A DNA stretch of 47,603 nucleotides from assembly GCA_030524805.1 (NCBI GenBank), contig JAUNFY010000018.1, positions 1-47,603 on the forward strand, given 5' to 3'. The stretch is from Bacteroidales bacterium. Its GTDB lineage: Bacteria; Bacteroidota; Bacteroidia; Bacteroidales; Muribaculaceae. Below the pieces are notes generated by a model that had not been told where the DNA came from, made no database searches, and saw only the letters and a program-made list of their open reading frames with translations. This document shows, one piece after another, positions 1 to 8,451 of this stretch; the first letter of the stretch is position 1; each line of letters starts with the position of its first letter. The translations under genes were made by a program, and so were the position numbers.

Positions 1-25
1 TATGCAGGGTCAGTTATGAGCAGGG

Positions 26-757
26 TCAGCGCTTTCCGCCGGATGTGATGTCTTTGATGATTTCGCCGGCGATGGTGAAGCCGAAGATGGCCGTGATGTG
101 CACCAGGCTGCCGTTGATGCTCGCCTTGTAGGAGCATGTTTCGGACGACGTGCCTTTGTTGGATAGCAATTCATCGGAATATACGCAGAGGAATTTCCTT
201 TTTGGAAATTCCTTTGTTTTTTTGAATTTATTGCGCAGTGCGCGTGCGAGCGGACACCCTTCCACCTTCCAGAATTCAGCGGTGTGTATGCGTGTCGGGT
301 CGAGTTTCAGTGCCGCTCCCATGCTGCTGTAGAATTTCCGGCCGCTTGCGGTGGCGTTGAGTATGAGCAGAGCCTTGTCTTTGAGCGAGTCGATGGCATC
401 CACTATGTAGTCGTATTGTGAGAGGTCGATCTGCCCGGCTGTGTCGGCCGAATAAAACATCCTGATGGCGTTGATGTCGGCATCGGGATTTATCTCGAGC
501 AGGCGGCGGCGTGCCGCTTCGGTCTTGTCTTCCCCTATGGTGAGGGTGGTGGCCGGCATCTGGCGGTTGACATTGGTGGTGTCGACGCAGTCGGCGTCTA
601 CCAGCGTGAGATGTCCCACTCCCGTGCGTATTAGGCTCTCGGCCACCCAGCTGCCCACGCCTCCCACTCCGAATATGATCACTCTTGCGTCGGCGATGCG
701 CTGCATGGCGTCGTCGCCCACGAGGAGGCGGGTGCGGTCGAATATGTCGCGGGTCAT
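26..757 (-). CDS. tcdA: tRNA threonylcarbamoyladenosine dehydratase (ThiF/MoeB/E1-like)
   Basis: This protein of 243 residues is an E1-like adenylating enzyme. The family uses ATP to cyclise t6A37 in ANN-decoding tRNAs to ct6A. The nucleotide-binding glycine motif GVGGVGSW lies near residues 30-37, followed by LVDADCVDTTNVNRQ, the acidic and Asn-Arg segment typical of TcdA, and by DAIDSLKDK. The C-terminal CSYKASINGSLVHITAIFG matches the TcdA tail. I chose the ATG at 755-757 because homology begins there; the open frame continues upstream but inside the previous gene. Its start shares one base with the stop of the upstream phosphatase (TGATG), which suggests translational coupling. It has no obvious functional link to the capsule-like genes upstream. 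Confidence 0.9.
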   Translation of the reverse strand: MTRDIFDRTRLLVGDDAMQRIADARVIIFGVGGVGSWVAESLIRTGVGHLTLVDADCVDTTNVNRQMPATTLTIGEDKTEAARRRLLEINPDADINAIRMFYSADTAGQIDLSQYDYIVDAIDSLKDKALLILNATASGRKFYSSMGAALKLDPTRIHTAEFWKVEGCPLARALRNKFKKTKEFPKRKFLCVYSDELLSNKGTSSETCSYKASINGSLVHITAIFGFTIAGEIIKDITSGGKR

Positions 758-1485
758 CAGAGCATCGTGTTGCTGCCGACCACGCACTTGAGCAAGTCGA
801 GATGTTCTTTCTTGTCGGGACTCTTGGCTATCAGCGTCTGGTTGGAGGCAAGACGGTGGACGTCGCTGCCCACTATGTCGATACATCCGTTCTGAAGTAG
901 CCAGATGGCCTTTTTTCTTGCTGTCTCGCCATATCCGCCCACGAGCGATACGTAGTTGAGCTGCATTCTCACTCCTTTCTCGCGCAGGCGTGCGTAGTCT
1001 TTCTCGTTCATGTAGGTGTAGCGTTCCGGGTGCGCGAGGAGCACGTAGTATCCGGCCGACATTATCGAGTCGATGATGGAGTCGAAACCCATCGGCGCGG
1101 AGAAATAGGAGGTCTCGACGAGCAGATGGTCGGCGTTTTTGCCTATCGGAAGCAGGTCGCGGTTGGCAAGACGCTCCTCAAAAAGGGAGTCGAGCATGTT
1201 TTCCGAAGCCAGACGCAGCTTCACATTGCCATCCCATGCTTTTTTAAGTTCCTCGAAACGCATGCGCAGTTTCTCCGTGGTGTTGGGATAGTCTTCCATT
1301 ATGTGGGGAGTGAGCCATAGTGTGTCGACTCCGAGCGAGTCGAAATGGCGGAGCACTTCGAGCGAGTCGTTGATGTTCTGTATGCCGTCGTCCACTCCCG
1401 GGAGCACGTGGGAGTGCCAGTCGGTGATTCCCGTCAGGATACCGCTGTCTTTAAGCGATTCAACTTTTTGTTTGAAAGGCCACAT
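757..1485 (-). CDS. CpsB/YwqE-type PHP-domain tyrosine-protein phosphatase
   Basis: This 242-residue PHP-fold, metal-dependent phosphatase is of the kind that removes phosphate from tyrosine autokinases of capsule and exopolysaccharide systems. Metal-ligand motifs are visible: DWHSH (His24, His26), LTPH (His61), LLAHPERY (His152) and GSDVHR (Asp208, His210). Length and motif order fit the CpsB/CapC/YwqE family. It lies downstream of a Wza-like export lipoprotein and a WecA-like transferase, all on the minus strand, so a role in polysaccharide control is likely. The usual partner, a Wzc-type chain-length determinant and tyrosine kinase, is absent from the 85-bp gap between this gene and the wza-like gene. 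Confidence 0.85.
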   Translation of the reverse strand: MWPFKQKVESLKDSGILTGITDWHSHVLPGVDDGIQNINDSLEVLRHFDSLGVDTLWLTPHIMEDYPNTTEKLRMRFEELKKAWDGNVKLRLASENMLDSLFEERLANRDLLPIGKNADHLLVETSYFSAPMGFDSIIDSIMSAGYYVLLAHPERYTYMNEKDYARLREKGVRMQLNYVSLVGGYGETARKKAIWLLQNGCIDIVGSDVHRLASNQTLIAKSPDKKEHLDLLKCVVGSNTML

Positions 1486-1570
1486 AGTATTTATGTCGTC
1501 AAGGTTTGTCCGGATACGGGGCGCCGGTCGGCGGAGGGCACCGGATGATTGATTCTTTGTCAGGGATTCT

Positions 1571-2449
1571 TTATTTGATGAGAACGGCAGCCGTGGTGAT
1601 GAGAGAAGCCACTGAGATCCAGAAGCTGAGGTTGGCGAGGTTGTTGCCGTTGGCCGTGGTCTGGCGCTTTCTCACGTTGTTGGGCTCCACGTAGATCACG
1701 TCGCCCTGGTTGAGGTAGAATGCCGGCGACTGCAGCATCGATTTCGTGTCGGTCACGTTCACGCGGAAGGTCTCCATCTTATCGCCGTTGCGGCGGAGCA
1801 CCATCACGTTCTCGCGCTGTCCCTGTATGGTCATGTCGCCTGCGAGAGCCAGCGCTTCAGGGAGCGTCAGCACGTCGGTGTTGATGTCGAAACGTCCGGG
1901 CTTGTTGACTTCGCCGAGCACCGAGACGCCCGTGTTGAGGAATTCCACCGTCACCACCGGGTCTTTGATAAGGTTCTTGCCCATGAGTTCCCCTTTGATG
2001 AAGGCAGCCACTTCGTTGCGGGTCATGCCCTCGATGTTGATCACGCCGAGCATCGGATAGTCGATTGTTCCTTCGTCGGAGACGGTGAAGTGGGCGATGC
2101 CTTCGTTGGTGCCGAGGGCATAGTCGCGCAGCTCGGCGCCGGTGCCGCTGAAGCTGCGGTCCTGGCCGGTGCGGTTCACCACGAGGTTGAGGTTGAATAT
2201 CTGCGCGAGGTCGGGATCTTTCGAACTTACCACGATTGAAAGCTTGTCGTGGGGCTGCACGGTAATCGCCTTTCCTTCAGAGATGACGCTGATGAGTTCG
2301 GCGTTGTCTGCATCCTGGAAATATGCGATCTTTTTGGGTGTGGAGCAGCTTGAAGCCGCTGCGGCGAGAATTATGATAGCGAGTGTCTGCTTTAGAAATC
2401 TCTTTATATTCATCGTTGGGGTAGGTTTCTTTATTGCATTTTGTTGCAT
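1571..2449 (-). CDS. Wza-type polysaccharide export lipoprotein (Poly_export + SLBB)
   Basis: This is an outer-membrane polysaccharide export protein of 292 residues at most. A lipobox (ASSC) follows a hydrophobic stretch, so the mature protein should be lipidated. The polysaccharide export domain follows (QPHDKLSIVVSSKDPDLAQIF onward), then an SLBB-like segment (VSVLGEVNKPGRFDI ... LPEALALAG). The C-terminus (FWISVASLITTAAVLI) is hydrophobic and could cross the membrane. Two starts are possible. The ATG at 2447-2449 has a strong GGAGG motif about 8 nt upstream; the ATG at 2411-2413 gives a more usual signal peptide (MNIKRFLK). I kept the longer form because of the ribosome binding site. It is downstream of the WecA-like gene and probably in its operon. 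Confidence 0.87.
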   Translation of the reverse strand: MQQNAIKKPTPTMNIKRFLKQTLAIIILAAAASSCSTPKKIAYFQDADNAELISVISEGKAITVQPHDKLSIVVSSKDPDLAQIFNLNLVVNRTGQDRSFSGTGAELRDYALGTNEGIAHFTVSDEGTIDYPMLGVINIEGMTRNEVAAFIKGELMGKNLIKDPVVTVEFLNTGVSVLGEVNKPGRFDINTDVLTLPEALALAGDMTIQGQRENVMVLRRNGDKMETFRVNVTDTKSMLQSPAFYLNQGDVIYVEPNNVRKRQTTANGNNLANLSFWISVASLITTAAVLIK

Positions 2450-2544
2450 GAAGGGAACCTCCTTCGTGGAAATTCCCTATATCAATAACTGAAAAAGCAC
2501 TGAATTATTGCTTTGGCCTTAGGGAAAGCGCAGTCAGGATGCCG

Positions 2545-3678
2545 TCAGTCGTAGAGGGAAGTGTGCGAAGTCTGCTCTTTTTTGCGTATCAGGCCGGTGA
2601 TGGCCACGTTGATGGCAATCCAGATGGCTATATCGGCCAGCAGCAGGAATGTGGCTGAGATATAGGGGGAGAGGAGTACGTTGATGAGCATGAATGCGAT
2701 TGCTGCCGCGAGGATGAGGCAGAGCGATGTGCGCTGGTTGAATCCGAGGGCGAGCAATTTGTGGTGGATGTGGCATTTGTCGGGGAGGAAGGGGTTGCGG
2801 TGATGACGCACGCGGTGGAAATATACCCTTACCACGTCGAATGCCGGAATCACGAGCGGGGAGAAGGCGAGCACTACCTTATTGTAGTGGTATGTGATTT
2901 CAAGAGAGTCGATGTTGGTGATGCTCAGCGCGATAAACGACATGAGCATGCCGAGGGTGAGGGCTCCCGTGTCGCCCATGAAGATTTTCTTCTGCTTCTT
3001 GGGGTTGCCAAACACGTTGTAGTAGAAGAAAGGCACGAGGGTGCCGAACTGCGCCCATGCGAGGAGCGCGAGTATCCATTGCTGAGAGATGGTGAGTACT
3101 ATTCCGTAGAAAATCAGCGCGATGCCGCTGAGACCGGATGCCAGGCCGTCGATGCCGTCGATGAGGTTGATGGCATTCACGAGATATACGACGATGAATC
3201 CTGAAAGTATCCATCCGAGCCATGAAGGAATGGTGTGGATGCCGATTATGCCGCCGAGGTCGTGGATGTAGGCTCCTGCAGCGCAGATGAATACGGCGCA
3301 GATGATCTGCACGATGAACTTGGCTTTGTATCTGACGCCCACGAGGTCGTCGGCGATGCCGATAAGGAAAATCAGCATTTCGGCGCAGAGCAGATAGAGG
3401 ATTGACTGGCCGACGCCTCCGAGGATGGAGGGTATGTCGGTGTAGCCCAGACTTGAGCAGGTGGCAAGCACGAGGCAGATTGAAAAAATGATGGCCGGAA
3501 GGAATGCGATGCCGCCGAGCCGGGGGACCACTCCCTTGTGGATTTTCCGTTCATCGATTTCGTCGAATAGCTTCTTGCGGAACGCGATGAGCAGTATCTG
3601 TGGAATTATGATGCCGGTGAGAAAGAGGGCTACGCCAAACACCGCTATGTCAGTAATTATCCAAAATGATGTCGTCAT
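2545..3678 (-). CDS. WecA/TagO-type undecaprenyl-phosphate sugar-1-phosphate transferase
   Basis: This polytopic membrane protein of 377 residues belongs to the MraY/WecA superfamily. These enzymes transfer a sugar-1-phosphate, usually GlcNAc-1-P, from a UDP-sugar to undecaprenyl phosphate and so start O-antigen, capsule or teichoic-type polymers. About ten hydrophobic helices are visible. Family motifs include the DD pair in GIADDLVGVRY, NLIDGIDGLASG and, near the C-terminus, CHIHHKLLALG, the His-rich motif that separates WecA/TagO from MraY. It is the first gene of a minus-strand run with the export lipoprotein and phosphatase, downstream of a promoter-like element. The exact sugar specificity cannot be read from sequence. 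Confidence 0.88.
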   Translation of the reverse strand: MTTSFWIITDIAVFGVALFLTGIIIPQILLIAFRKKLFDEIDERKIHKGVVPRLGGIAFLPAIIFSICLVLATCSSLGYTDIPSILGGVGQSILYLLCAEMLIFLIGIADDLVGVRYKAKFIVQIICAVFICAAGAYIHDLGGIIGIHTIPSWLGWILSGFIVVYLVNAINLIDGIDGLASGLSGIALIFYGIVLTISQQWILALLAWAQFGTLVPFFYYNVFGNPKKQKKIFMGDTGALTLGMLMSFIALSITNIDSLEITYHYNKVVLAFSPLVIPAFDVVRVYFHRVRHHRNPFLPDKCHIHHKLLALGFNQRTSLCLILAAAIAFMLINVLLSPYISATFLLLADIAIWIAINVAITGLIRKKEQTSHTSLYD

Positions 3679-3789
3679 ATATCTATTTCTATTACCCGAA
3701 GTAATAATGATGAGGCTGCCTATATATTACTTTTTTACCGTATGTGAGAAAGTTTAGGCAACTTCGATGCCAAGGTTGTTACATTTGTG

Positions 3790-3821
3790 CAAAGGTAATA
3801 AAAAATAATGGCATTGCCAAG
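3790..3821 (-). promoter_or_regulatory. Bacteroidetes-type promoter upstream of the WecA-like gene
   Basis: On the minus strand, a -7 element TACCTTTG (3797 to 3790) lies 20 nt downstream of CTTG (3821 to 3818), one mismatch from TTTG. It sits about 110 bp upstream of the start at 3678, in a 199-bp gap, and probably drives the polysaccharide gene run. Confidence 0.55.
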
Positions 3822-3877
3822 TTTTTTTGAAACCTAAGCGTTTTTTTTGCACGTGGCGGCATCTTTTCAGGTTCGGA

Positions 3878-4975
3878 TCAAAGGCTTTTTATTGATTTGA
3901 AGTAGTAGTCAAGCACATCGTTGGCTGCTATGAACGATGACTGCTCGTTGTTGAGCACACGCAGTTCCTTCTGCTCGAGGAGCTCGCGGATGCCCGGCGT
4001 GTGGTAGAACCGTGCTCGCAGCTGCTCCTCGATGGTTTCGGTCATCCAGTAGCGAGCCTGCTCGTTGCGCTTGCGCTCGAAATATCCGTTGGCGGTCACG
4101 TAGTCGAAATAGCGGTCGATCATGTCCCATACCTTGTCGATGTCGATTTCGTAGTAGCCGCTGTATGTCACTACCTCGGGCACCCACTTACTGGGTGTGG
4201 GCGGGAAGAGCATGAGCGCCGTGCGGAATTGCTGCGCGGCAATCTGACAGCGCTGAATGTTGTCGCCGTCGCATTTGTTGATGGCGATGCCGTCGGCCAT
4301 CTCCATGATGCCCCTTTTTATGCCCTGCAGCTCATCGCCGGTGCCGGCGAGCTGGATGAGCAGGAAGAAGTCTACCATCGAGTGAACCGCAGTCTCGCTC
4401 TGGCCCACGCCTACTGTCTCGACGAAGATGCGGTCGTAGCCTGCGGCTTCGCACAGCACGATCGTCTCGCGGGTCTTGCGGGCTACGCCACCGAGCGAAC
4501 CGGAGGAGGGGGAAGGGCGTATGAACGCGTCTTTCTCGAGCGAGAGTTTCTCCATGCGTGTCTTGTCGCCGAGGATGCTTCCGTTGGTGCGTTCGCTGCT
4601 GGGGTCGATGGCCAGCACGGCGAGCTTGTGGCCTTGCTTCACCACGTGGGTGCCGAAGACGTCGATCGAGGTCGACTTGCCGGCTCCGGGTACTCCCGTG
4701 ATGCCGATGCGGCGGGAGTTGCCGCTGTAGGGGAGGCATTTCTCAATCACTTCCTGAGCCACAGCCTGATGCTCGTCGGCAGTGCTTTCGATGAGAGTGA
4801 CAGCCCGTCCGAGCAGGCTCACATCTCCTTTCAGAATTCCTTCCACATATTCACCGGGAGTGAGAATCCTCTTTTTTCTCACCACCTTGCGGTAGGGGTT
4901 AACACTTGGGCTTGACGTGACTCCGGCGTTGACTTTCAGTCCGGTGTATTTGGCATCATTTTCTGGGTGTTGCAT
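3878..4975 (-). CDS. meaB: MeaB/ArgK-type P-loop GTPase, methylmalonyl-CoA mutase chaperone
   Basis: This G3E-family GTPase of 365 residues protects and loads adenosylcobalamin-dependent methylmalonyl-CoA mutase. The Walker A motif GVPGAGKST is near residues 94-102. Next come the conserved DPSS and RPSPSSGSLGGVARKTRE segments, the ETVGVGQSE switch region and an INKCDG motif for guanine recognition. A C-terminal helical dimerisation region follows. Length matches the family. The mutase genes (mutA/mutB) are not next to it; the upstream neighbours are two DUF1573 genes, 44 bp away on the same strand. I cannot say whether they share a transcript. Confidence 0.92.
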   Translation of the reverse strand: MQHPENDAKYTGLKVNAGVTSSPSVNPYRKVVRKKRILTPGEYVEGILKGDVSLLGRAVTLIESTADEHQAVAQEVIEKCLPYSGNSRRIGITGVPGAGKSTSIDVFGTHVVKQGHKLAVLAIDPSSERTNGSILGDKTRMEKLSLEKDAFIRPSPSSGSLGGVARKTRETIVLCEAAGYDRIFVETVGVGQSETAVHSMVDFFLLIQLAGTGDELQGIKRGIMEMADGIAINKCDGDNIQRCQIAAQQFRTALMLFPPTPSKWVPEVVTYSGYYEIDIDKVWDMIDRYFDYVTANGYFERKRNEQARYWMTETIEEQLRARFYHTPGIRELLEQKELRVLNNEQSSFIAANDVLDYYFKSIKSL

Positions 4976-5019
4976 GGTGACTTGGGTGTGTGATGGGTTA
5001 GACGTGGTGTTGGATAAGG

Positions 5020-5790
5020 TTATTCGGCATCAGCCATTGTTCCCCCTGCGGGGATTGCGATCAGGGTCCGGCCGGTGGCGGCATCGGTCAGGGTTGCCTT
5101 GAATGTGAAATCTTTTGTGGAGGCGGGTATCAGTCGCCCTTTGAGCATCATGGTGACAGTGGCGGTGCCGTAAGGCTCGATGGTGTCGGGGCGGAGGGTG
5201 CATTCGAGTGCGTCGCTGTCCGATTCCACGCGGAGCGCCACGGGGGTGTCGCTGTCGTTGTAGATGCCTATGAAGAGAGGCTTGGTGATGTCGCGCTTCA
5301 TGTCGCCGACATTCACCAGAGCGGTGGAAAGCCTGAGCTGTCCGGCTTTGGCAGGATAGGACCTGTCGAGGGTTGCGGAGGAAGGTATGACGTTGCCCGA
5401 CAGGCGGAACGAGTTGCTCACCCGCTCCTTGCCGGTGAATATCTTTGCTGTCTTCTGAAATTTTCCGGGTCGACCGGTCGGGTCGTATGCCACGGTGATT
5501 TCAGTGGTGTCGCCCGGCGCGAGCATGCGGCCGTCGAATACAGCCTCGGAGCATCCGCAGCTTGTGCGGGCCGAGATGATGAAGGTGGGCTCCGACGAGA
5601 TGTTGACTGCCTTCACGCTTCTCGACACTTTTCCGTCGGATTCCCGGATATTGCCGAAATCGACGTTTTCAGGAATGAACTGCAGCGACTTGAGTATCTG
5701 GGCGACGGCATCGGCCGGCATACATGCCGCGGCAGCCACCGTCAGCAAGACGGCGGCAATTGATGCCGGTGAGGGTAGGGAAGGTTTCAT
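5020..5790 (-). CDS. DUF1573-containing secreted protein, long form
   Basis: This protein of 256 residues starts at the ATG at 5788-5790, which overlaps the stop of the upstream DUF1573 gene by 4 bp (ATGA). It has a signal peptide (MKPSLPSPASIAAVLL ... ADAVA). A DUF1573 domain follows: FGNIRESDGKVSRSVKAVNISSEP ... TSCGCSEA ... LAPGDTTEITVAYDPTGRPGKF. A second immunoglobulin-like beta domain completes the protein. DUF1573 domains are common in exported Bacteroidetes proteins and their role is not established. The frame stays open for 215 codons upstream of this ATG, but there it is only the antisense-free shadow of the neighbouring gene and should not be read as a fusion. Confidence 0.82.
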   Translation of the reverse strand: MKPSLPSPASIAAVLLTVAAAACMPADAVAQILKSLQFIPENVDFGNIRESDGKVSRSVKAVNISSEPTFIISARTSCGCSEAVFDGRMLAPGDTTEITVAYDPTGRPGKFQKTAKIFTGKERVSNSFRLSGNVIPSSATLDRSYPAKAGQLRLSTALVNVGDMKRDITKPLFIGIYNDSDTPVALRVESDSDALECTLRPDTIEPYGTATVTMMLKGRLIPASTKDFTFKATLTDAATGRTLIAIPAGGTMADAE

Positions 5791-6188
5791 TCCGTGACTT
5801 CTCCTTTGATTATCAATCTGGCCTTGCGCGGGTTGCCGTTGGTGCTCACGGTCACTTTCTTGGTGAAATGTCCGCGTCCGTTTGGCACGAAGGTCACCTT
5901 TATGGTGCCCGTCTTTCCTGGAGCGATCGGCTGCTCGCTGTAGGCGGGTTTGGTGCAACCGCAGTCGGCTTTGGCGTCGAGGATGATGAGGTTCGACTTC
6001 CCGGTGTTGGTGAAAATGAAGTCGTGGGTCACCTTGCCACCGGCAACCGATACCTTTCCGAAATCGTAGACGTCTTCCTTGAATTCGATCTTGGCATCTG
6101 CTTTTTTCTTGGCGTCGGCGGGGAGTGCCGCGGCCATGCCGAGCATCAGGATAATGAATGAAAATATGTAAAATCCGAGTGTCTTCAT
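5787..6188 (-). CDS. DUF1573-containing secreted protein, short form
   Basis: This is a small exported protein of 133 residues: an N-terminal signal peptide (MKTLGFYIFSFIILMLGMAAALPADA) followed by a single DUF1573 domain. The hallmark residues are YDFGKVSVAGGKVTHDFIFTN, ADCGCTKP and IAPGKTGTIKVTFVP. The fold is expected to be an immunoglobulin-like beta sandwich; the CGC motif is conserved in the family with no proven function. Its stop overlaps the start of the longer DUF1573 gene by 4 bp, so the pair is translationally coupled. I saw no clear Bacteroidetes promoter on the minus strand upstream. Confidence 0.82.
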   Translation of the reverse strand: MKTLGFYIFSFIILMLGMAAALPADAKKKADAKIEFKEDVYDFGKVSVAGGKVTHDFIFTNTGKSNLIILDAKADCGCTKPAYSEQPIAPGKTGTIKVTFVPNGRGHFTKKVTVSTNGNPRKARLIIKGEVTE

Positions 6189-6267
6189 ATCTATTTAACG
6201 CGCGAGAGAGCGAAAAGGTGTGGTGAAGTCCTTTTTTTTGCCTACAAGTCAAAAAATCAATGTTTTT

Positions 6268-6299
6268 TTTGGTGGAATGCGGAAAAACGATTAATTTTG
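6268..6299 (+). promoter_or_regulatory. Consensus Bacteroidetes promoter for the tRNA-Pro transcript
   Basis: TTTG at 6268-6271, a 20-nt spacer, then TAATTTTG at 6292-6299: both boxes match the Bacteroidetes primary sigma consensus. The predicted start is near 6304, about 130 nt upstream of the tRNA. No other plus-strand gene is within reach. Confidence 0.72.
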
Positions 6300-6436
6300 C
6301 AGTGCGAAACGAAGAATCACTCCCGATCAAACCGTGATGGTTGTGGAGGATGTGTTTATGACGGCATTCATGGCAGATTATGTGAATGTGTGTAATCGCC
6401 GGAATGGTTTGAAAGGAAGATTCTTCGCATAGCAAG

Positions 6437-6510
6437 CGGGGCGTAGCGCAGTCCGGTAGCGCACCTGGTTTGGGACCAGGTGGTCGCAGGTTCGAATCCT
6501 GTCACCCCGA
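6437..6510 (+). tRNA. tRNA-Pro (anticodon TGG)
   Basis: The 74-nt cloverleaf can be folded by eye. Acceptor arm is 6437-6443 with 6503-6509; D stem GCGC twice; anticodon stem CCTGG/CCAGG with loop TTTGGGA (anticodon TGG at 6471-6473); T stem GCAGG/CCTGT with loop TTCGAAT; discriminator A at 6510. CCA is not encoded. Acceptor pair 6-67 is a C-A mismatch (6442/6504), the only irregular feature. UGG reads most or all proline codons with modification. The gene has its own promoter and terminator. Confidence 0.96.
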
Positions 6511-6513
6511 CGC

Positions 6514-6555
6514 AAAAAGACTCACCTTTCAGCGATGATCGGTGAGTCTTTTTTT
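6514..6555 (+). terminator. Intrinsic terminator after tRNA-Pro
   Basis: AAAAAGACTCACC (6514-6526) pairs with GGTGAGTCTTTTT (6541-6553) around a 14-nt loop, and the T run continues. The A run on the left also makes it usable on the minus strand. Confidence 0.88.
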
Positions 6556-6649
6556 GTCTTTTATCTTGTGTCTTTTTTGTGTTTTTTTGAGAATTCTTGC
6601 CCCGGACCTTTGAGACCTTCTGTCTCGGGCCTTCTTTGTTTTGGAGTCT

Positions 6650-7966
6650 TTATGTCGTCGTGGGGCAGTCCTGGATGAGGCTGAGGATTCGGCGCGCCAC
6701 TTCGGGGGCGCTGAATCGGTCGCAGACCGACTGCTTCATGCGCCGGCACATGGCGTCGATACGGTCGCTGCGGCATATTTTGTAGGCCCAGATCAAGCCT
6801 TTCGCTATCTCTTCGGCGCGGATGCCGGGCTCGTCGTTCCAAGGCGCGAGCCATCCGGTGAGGTGATGGTCGATTATGTCTCCCTGGCCGCCATGGTCGG
6901 TGGCTACGGGTATGCAGCCGTAGGCCTGCCCCTCGACGAGGGTTCCGGGCAGGGTCTCGTAGTCTGACGTCGACACCACAATGCCGCAACCTCGGTAGGC
7001 GCGCCTTATCTCGCTGTTGCCGTGGAGCATCCCGAGGTGGGTGTGGGCAATGGAGAAGCCTGCGTTGCTTTCCGGATCTTTGAACGCTCCGAAAGTGACC
7101 AGCTGCATGTCGGCGGCTATTTCCGGATATCGGTCGCTTATGATCTTCAGCGCTTTCTTCAGCACCGGGAGCCCTTTGATGGGGTCGTCGAGGCGTGCTC
7201 CGCCGTAGATGATGCGTATCGGGCCATCGGGGCGGGCAGACAGCTCGTCGTCATCGGTATGGGTGCGGAATTGCTCGGCTTCCGATTCAATGTCGAAAGC
7301 GTTGGGCACCACGGCCACATCGTGGTGGCGGAGCAGACCGCTCTCGCGTGCCTTGCCGGCCAGCCAGTTGCTGACGGCCACGAAGCGCAGGGTGGTGTTT
7401 TCGTAGGTGAAGCGTTTGTTTTCCCAAGTGGTGCGGGATAAGTCGGAGTCGGAGGCCTTGTCGCCGAGCAGGGGGCAGTCGCCGCAGCTGTGGAGATAGC
7501 CGGTGCAGTCGCCGGCATGGTGGCAGATTCCGGTCATGTTCCACATGTCGTGCATGATCCACACCACGGGCTTTCCCAGCCCGCATATCTTCCTTATCCC
7601 CCGCAGGCTCAGCATGCCCTGGCATACCCAGCCGAGAAACACGGCATCGGCCTCCTTCACCCATGGATGTTGCCAGAGTGGAAGTCCGTGCGATGCCGGG
7701 TCTATCTTGAAAAGGGTGGAGCGGTTGAAGCCGTTGCGGCGCATTACGCGGAGCCTCTCCTTGATGAATTCAGCCTTGATCTTCCATTGCGGGGCGCACA
7801 GCTCCACGAAGGGGGCGTCGCTCAGTTTCTCGCACACCAGCATGCGGGCGTCGTGCCCCTCGGCGCGGAGAGCCTGCACGAGGCGGAAGGTGACGATGGC
7901 GGCGCCGCCGCGGAGGTCGCTCTTGCTGATGAATACGAGCCGGCGTGTTGTCAGATTCTCGACCAT
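6650..7966 (-). CDS. Glycosyltransferase family 4 (GT-B) protein
   Basis: This GT-B fold glycosyltransferase of 438 residues probably adds a sugar to a surface polysaccharide or lipid carrier. The N-terminal Rossmann region holds SKSDLRGGAAIVTFRL (acceptor-side glycine loop). The C-terminal half has IIYGGARLDDPIKGL and the nucleotide-sugar EX7E motif in YETLPGTLVEGQAYGCIPVATDHGG. A Cys/His-rich stretch between (CHHAGDCTGYLHSCGDCPLLG) looks like a metal-binding or disulfide loop known from colanic-acid-type GT4 enzymes. The start overlaps the end of folA by 16 bp. Donor and acceptor are unknown. Confidence 0.85.
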   Translation of the reverse strand: MVENLTTRRLVFISKSDLRGGAAIVTFRLVQALRAEGHDARMLVCEKLSDAPFVELCAPQWKIKAEFIKERLRVMRRNGFNRSTLFKIDPASHGLPLWQHPWVKEADAVFLGWVCQGMLSLRGIRKICGLGKPVVWIMHDMWNMTGICHHAGDCTGYLHSCGDCPLLGDKASDSDLSRTTWENKRFTYENTTLRFVAVSNWLAGKARESGLLRHHDVAVVPNAFDIESEAEQFRTHTDDDELSARPDGPIRIIYGGARLDDPIKGLPVLKKALKIISDRYPEIAADMQLVTFGAFKDPESNAGFSIAHTHLGMLHGNSEIRRAYRGCGIVVSTSDYETLPGTLVEGQAYGCIPVATDHGGQGDIIDHHLTGWLAPWNDEPGIRAEEIAKGLIWAYKICRSDRIDAMCRRMKQSVCDRFSAPEVARRILSLIQDCPTTT

Positions 7967-8451
7967 CGCTCAAACCTGTATCTTACCCCGGCGTCGACAT
8001 CCTGCATCCATTCCGAGGCTTCGTCGAGTTTCCAGTTGCCGTGATAGTCGGGAAACCAGGCGTCGACTTCCACCGCAGGCTCCGCATCCACATGAGTGAG
8101 ATAGAGATGCGATGCAAACGGCATGAAAAGTTGATAGATCTGCTGGCCGCCGATGATGAACGGCGATTCCTGACCCTTGCATAGCTCGAGCACTTCATCG
8201 ACGGAGGTGGCGGTGGCAGCCCCTTCCACAGGGGCGTTGCGGCGTGTCATCACTATGTTGAGGCGTCCGGGGAGGGGGCGCTTCGGAAGGCTTTCCCACG
8301 TCTTGCGTCCCATCACCACAGGATGGCCCGTGGTGAGGCGCTTGAAATTCTTCAGGTCGGCCGAGATGTGCCATATCAGGTCGCCATGGCTGCCGAGCTC
8401 GAGGTCGGGGCCTACGGCGGCTATCATCGCTATGTCTTTGATCGTCTTCAT
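7951..8451 (-). CDS. folA: Dihydrofolate reductase
   Basis: This NADPH-dependent reductase of 166 residues regenerates tetrahydrofolate from the dihydrofolate made by thymidylate synthase. Family motifs: [19 protein letters not shown] (active-site loop; the Trp-His takes the place of the usual Trp-x), [25 protein letters not shown] and [20 protein letters not shown]. The ATG at 8449-8451 overlaps the thyA stop by 4 bp (ATGA); a longer in-frame start lies inside thyA and adds no conserved sequence. The thyA-folA arrangement is common in bacteria and links the two steps of the thymidylate cycle. Confidence 0.94.
   Translation of the reverse strand: MKTIKDIAMIAAVGPDLELGSHGDLIWHISADLKNFKRLTTGHPVVMGRKTWESLPKRPLPGRLNIVMTRRNAPVEGAATATSVDEVLELCKGQESPFIIGGQQIYQLFMPFASHLYLTHVDAEPAVEVDAWFPDYHGNWKLDEASEWMQDVDAGVRYRFERWSRI

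Noticed and set aside
4001-4915. Long plus-strand open frame opposite meaB (and similar antisense frames opposite topA, yidC, obg, the acyl-CoA ligase and murF-alr)
   Set aside because: These are mirror frames of GC-rich genes with strong family matches on the other strand. They lack recognisable domains and ribosome binding sites.
5791-6435. An open minus-strand frame that would fuse about 215 codons to the front of the longer DUF1573 protein
   Set aside because: The segment overlaps the short DUF1573 gene in another frame and runs through the promoter region of the tRNA. It has low-complexity Arg/Gln-rich content, and a proper signal peptide begins at 5790.
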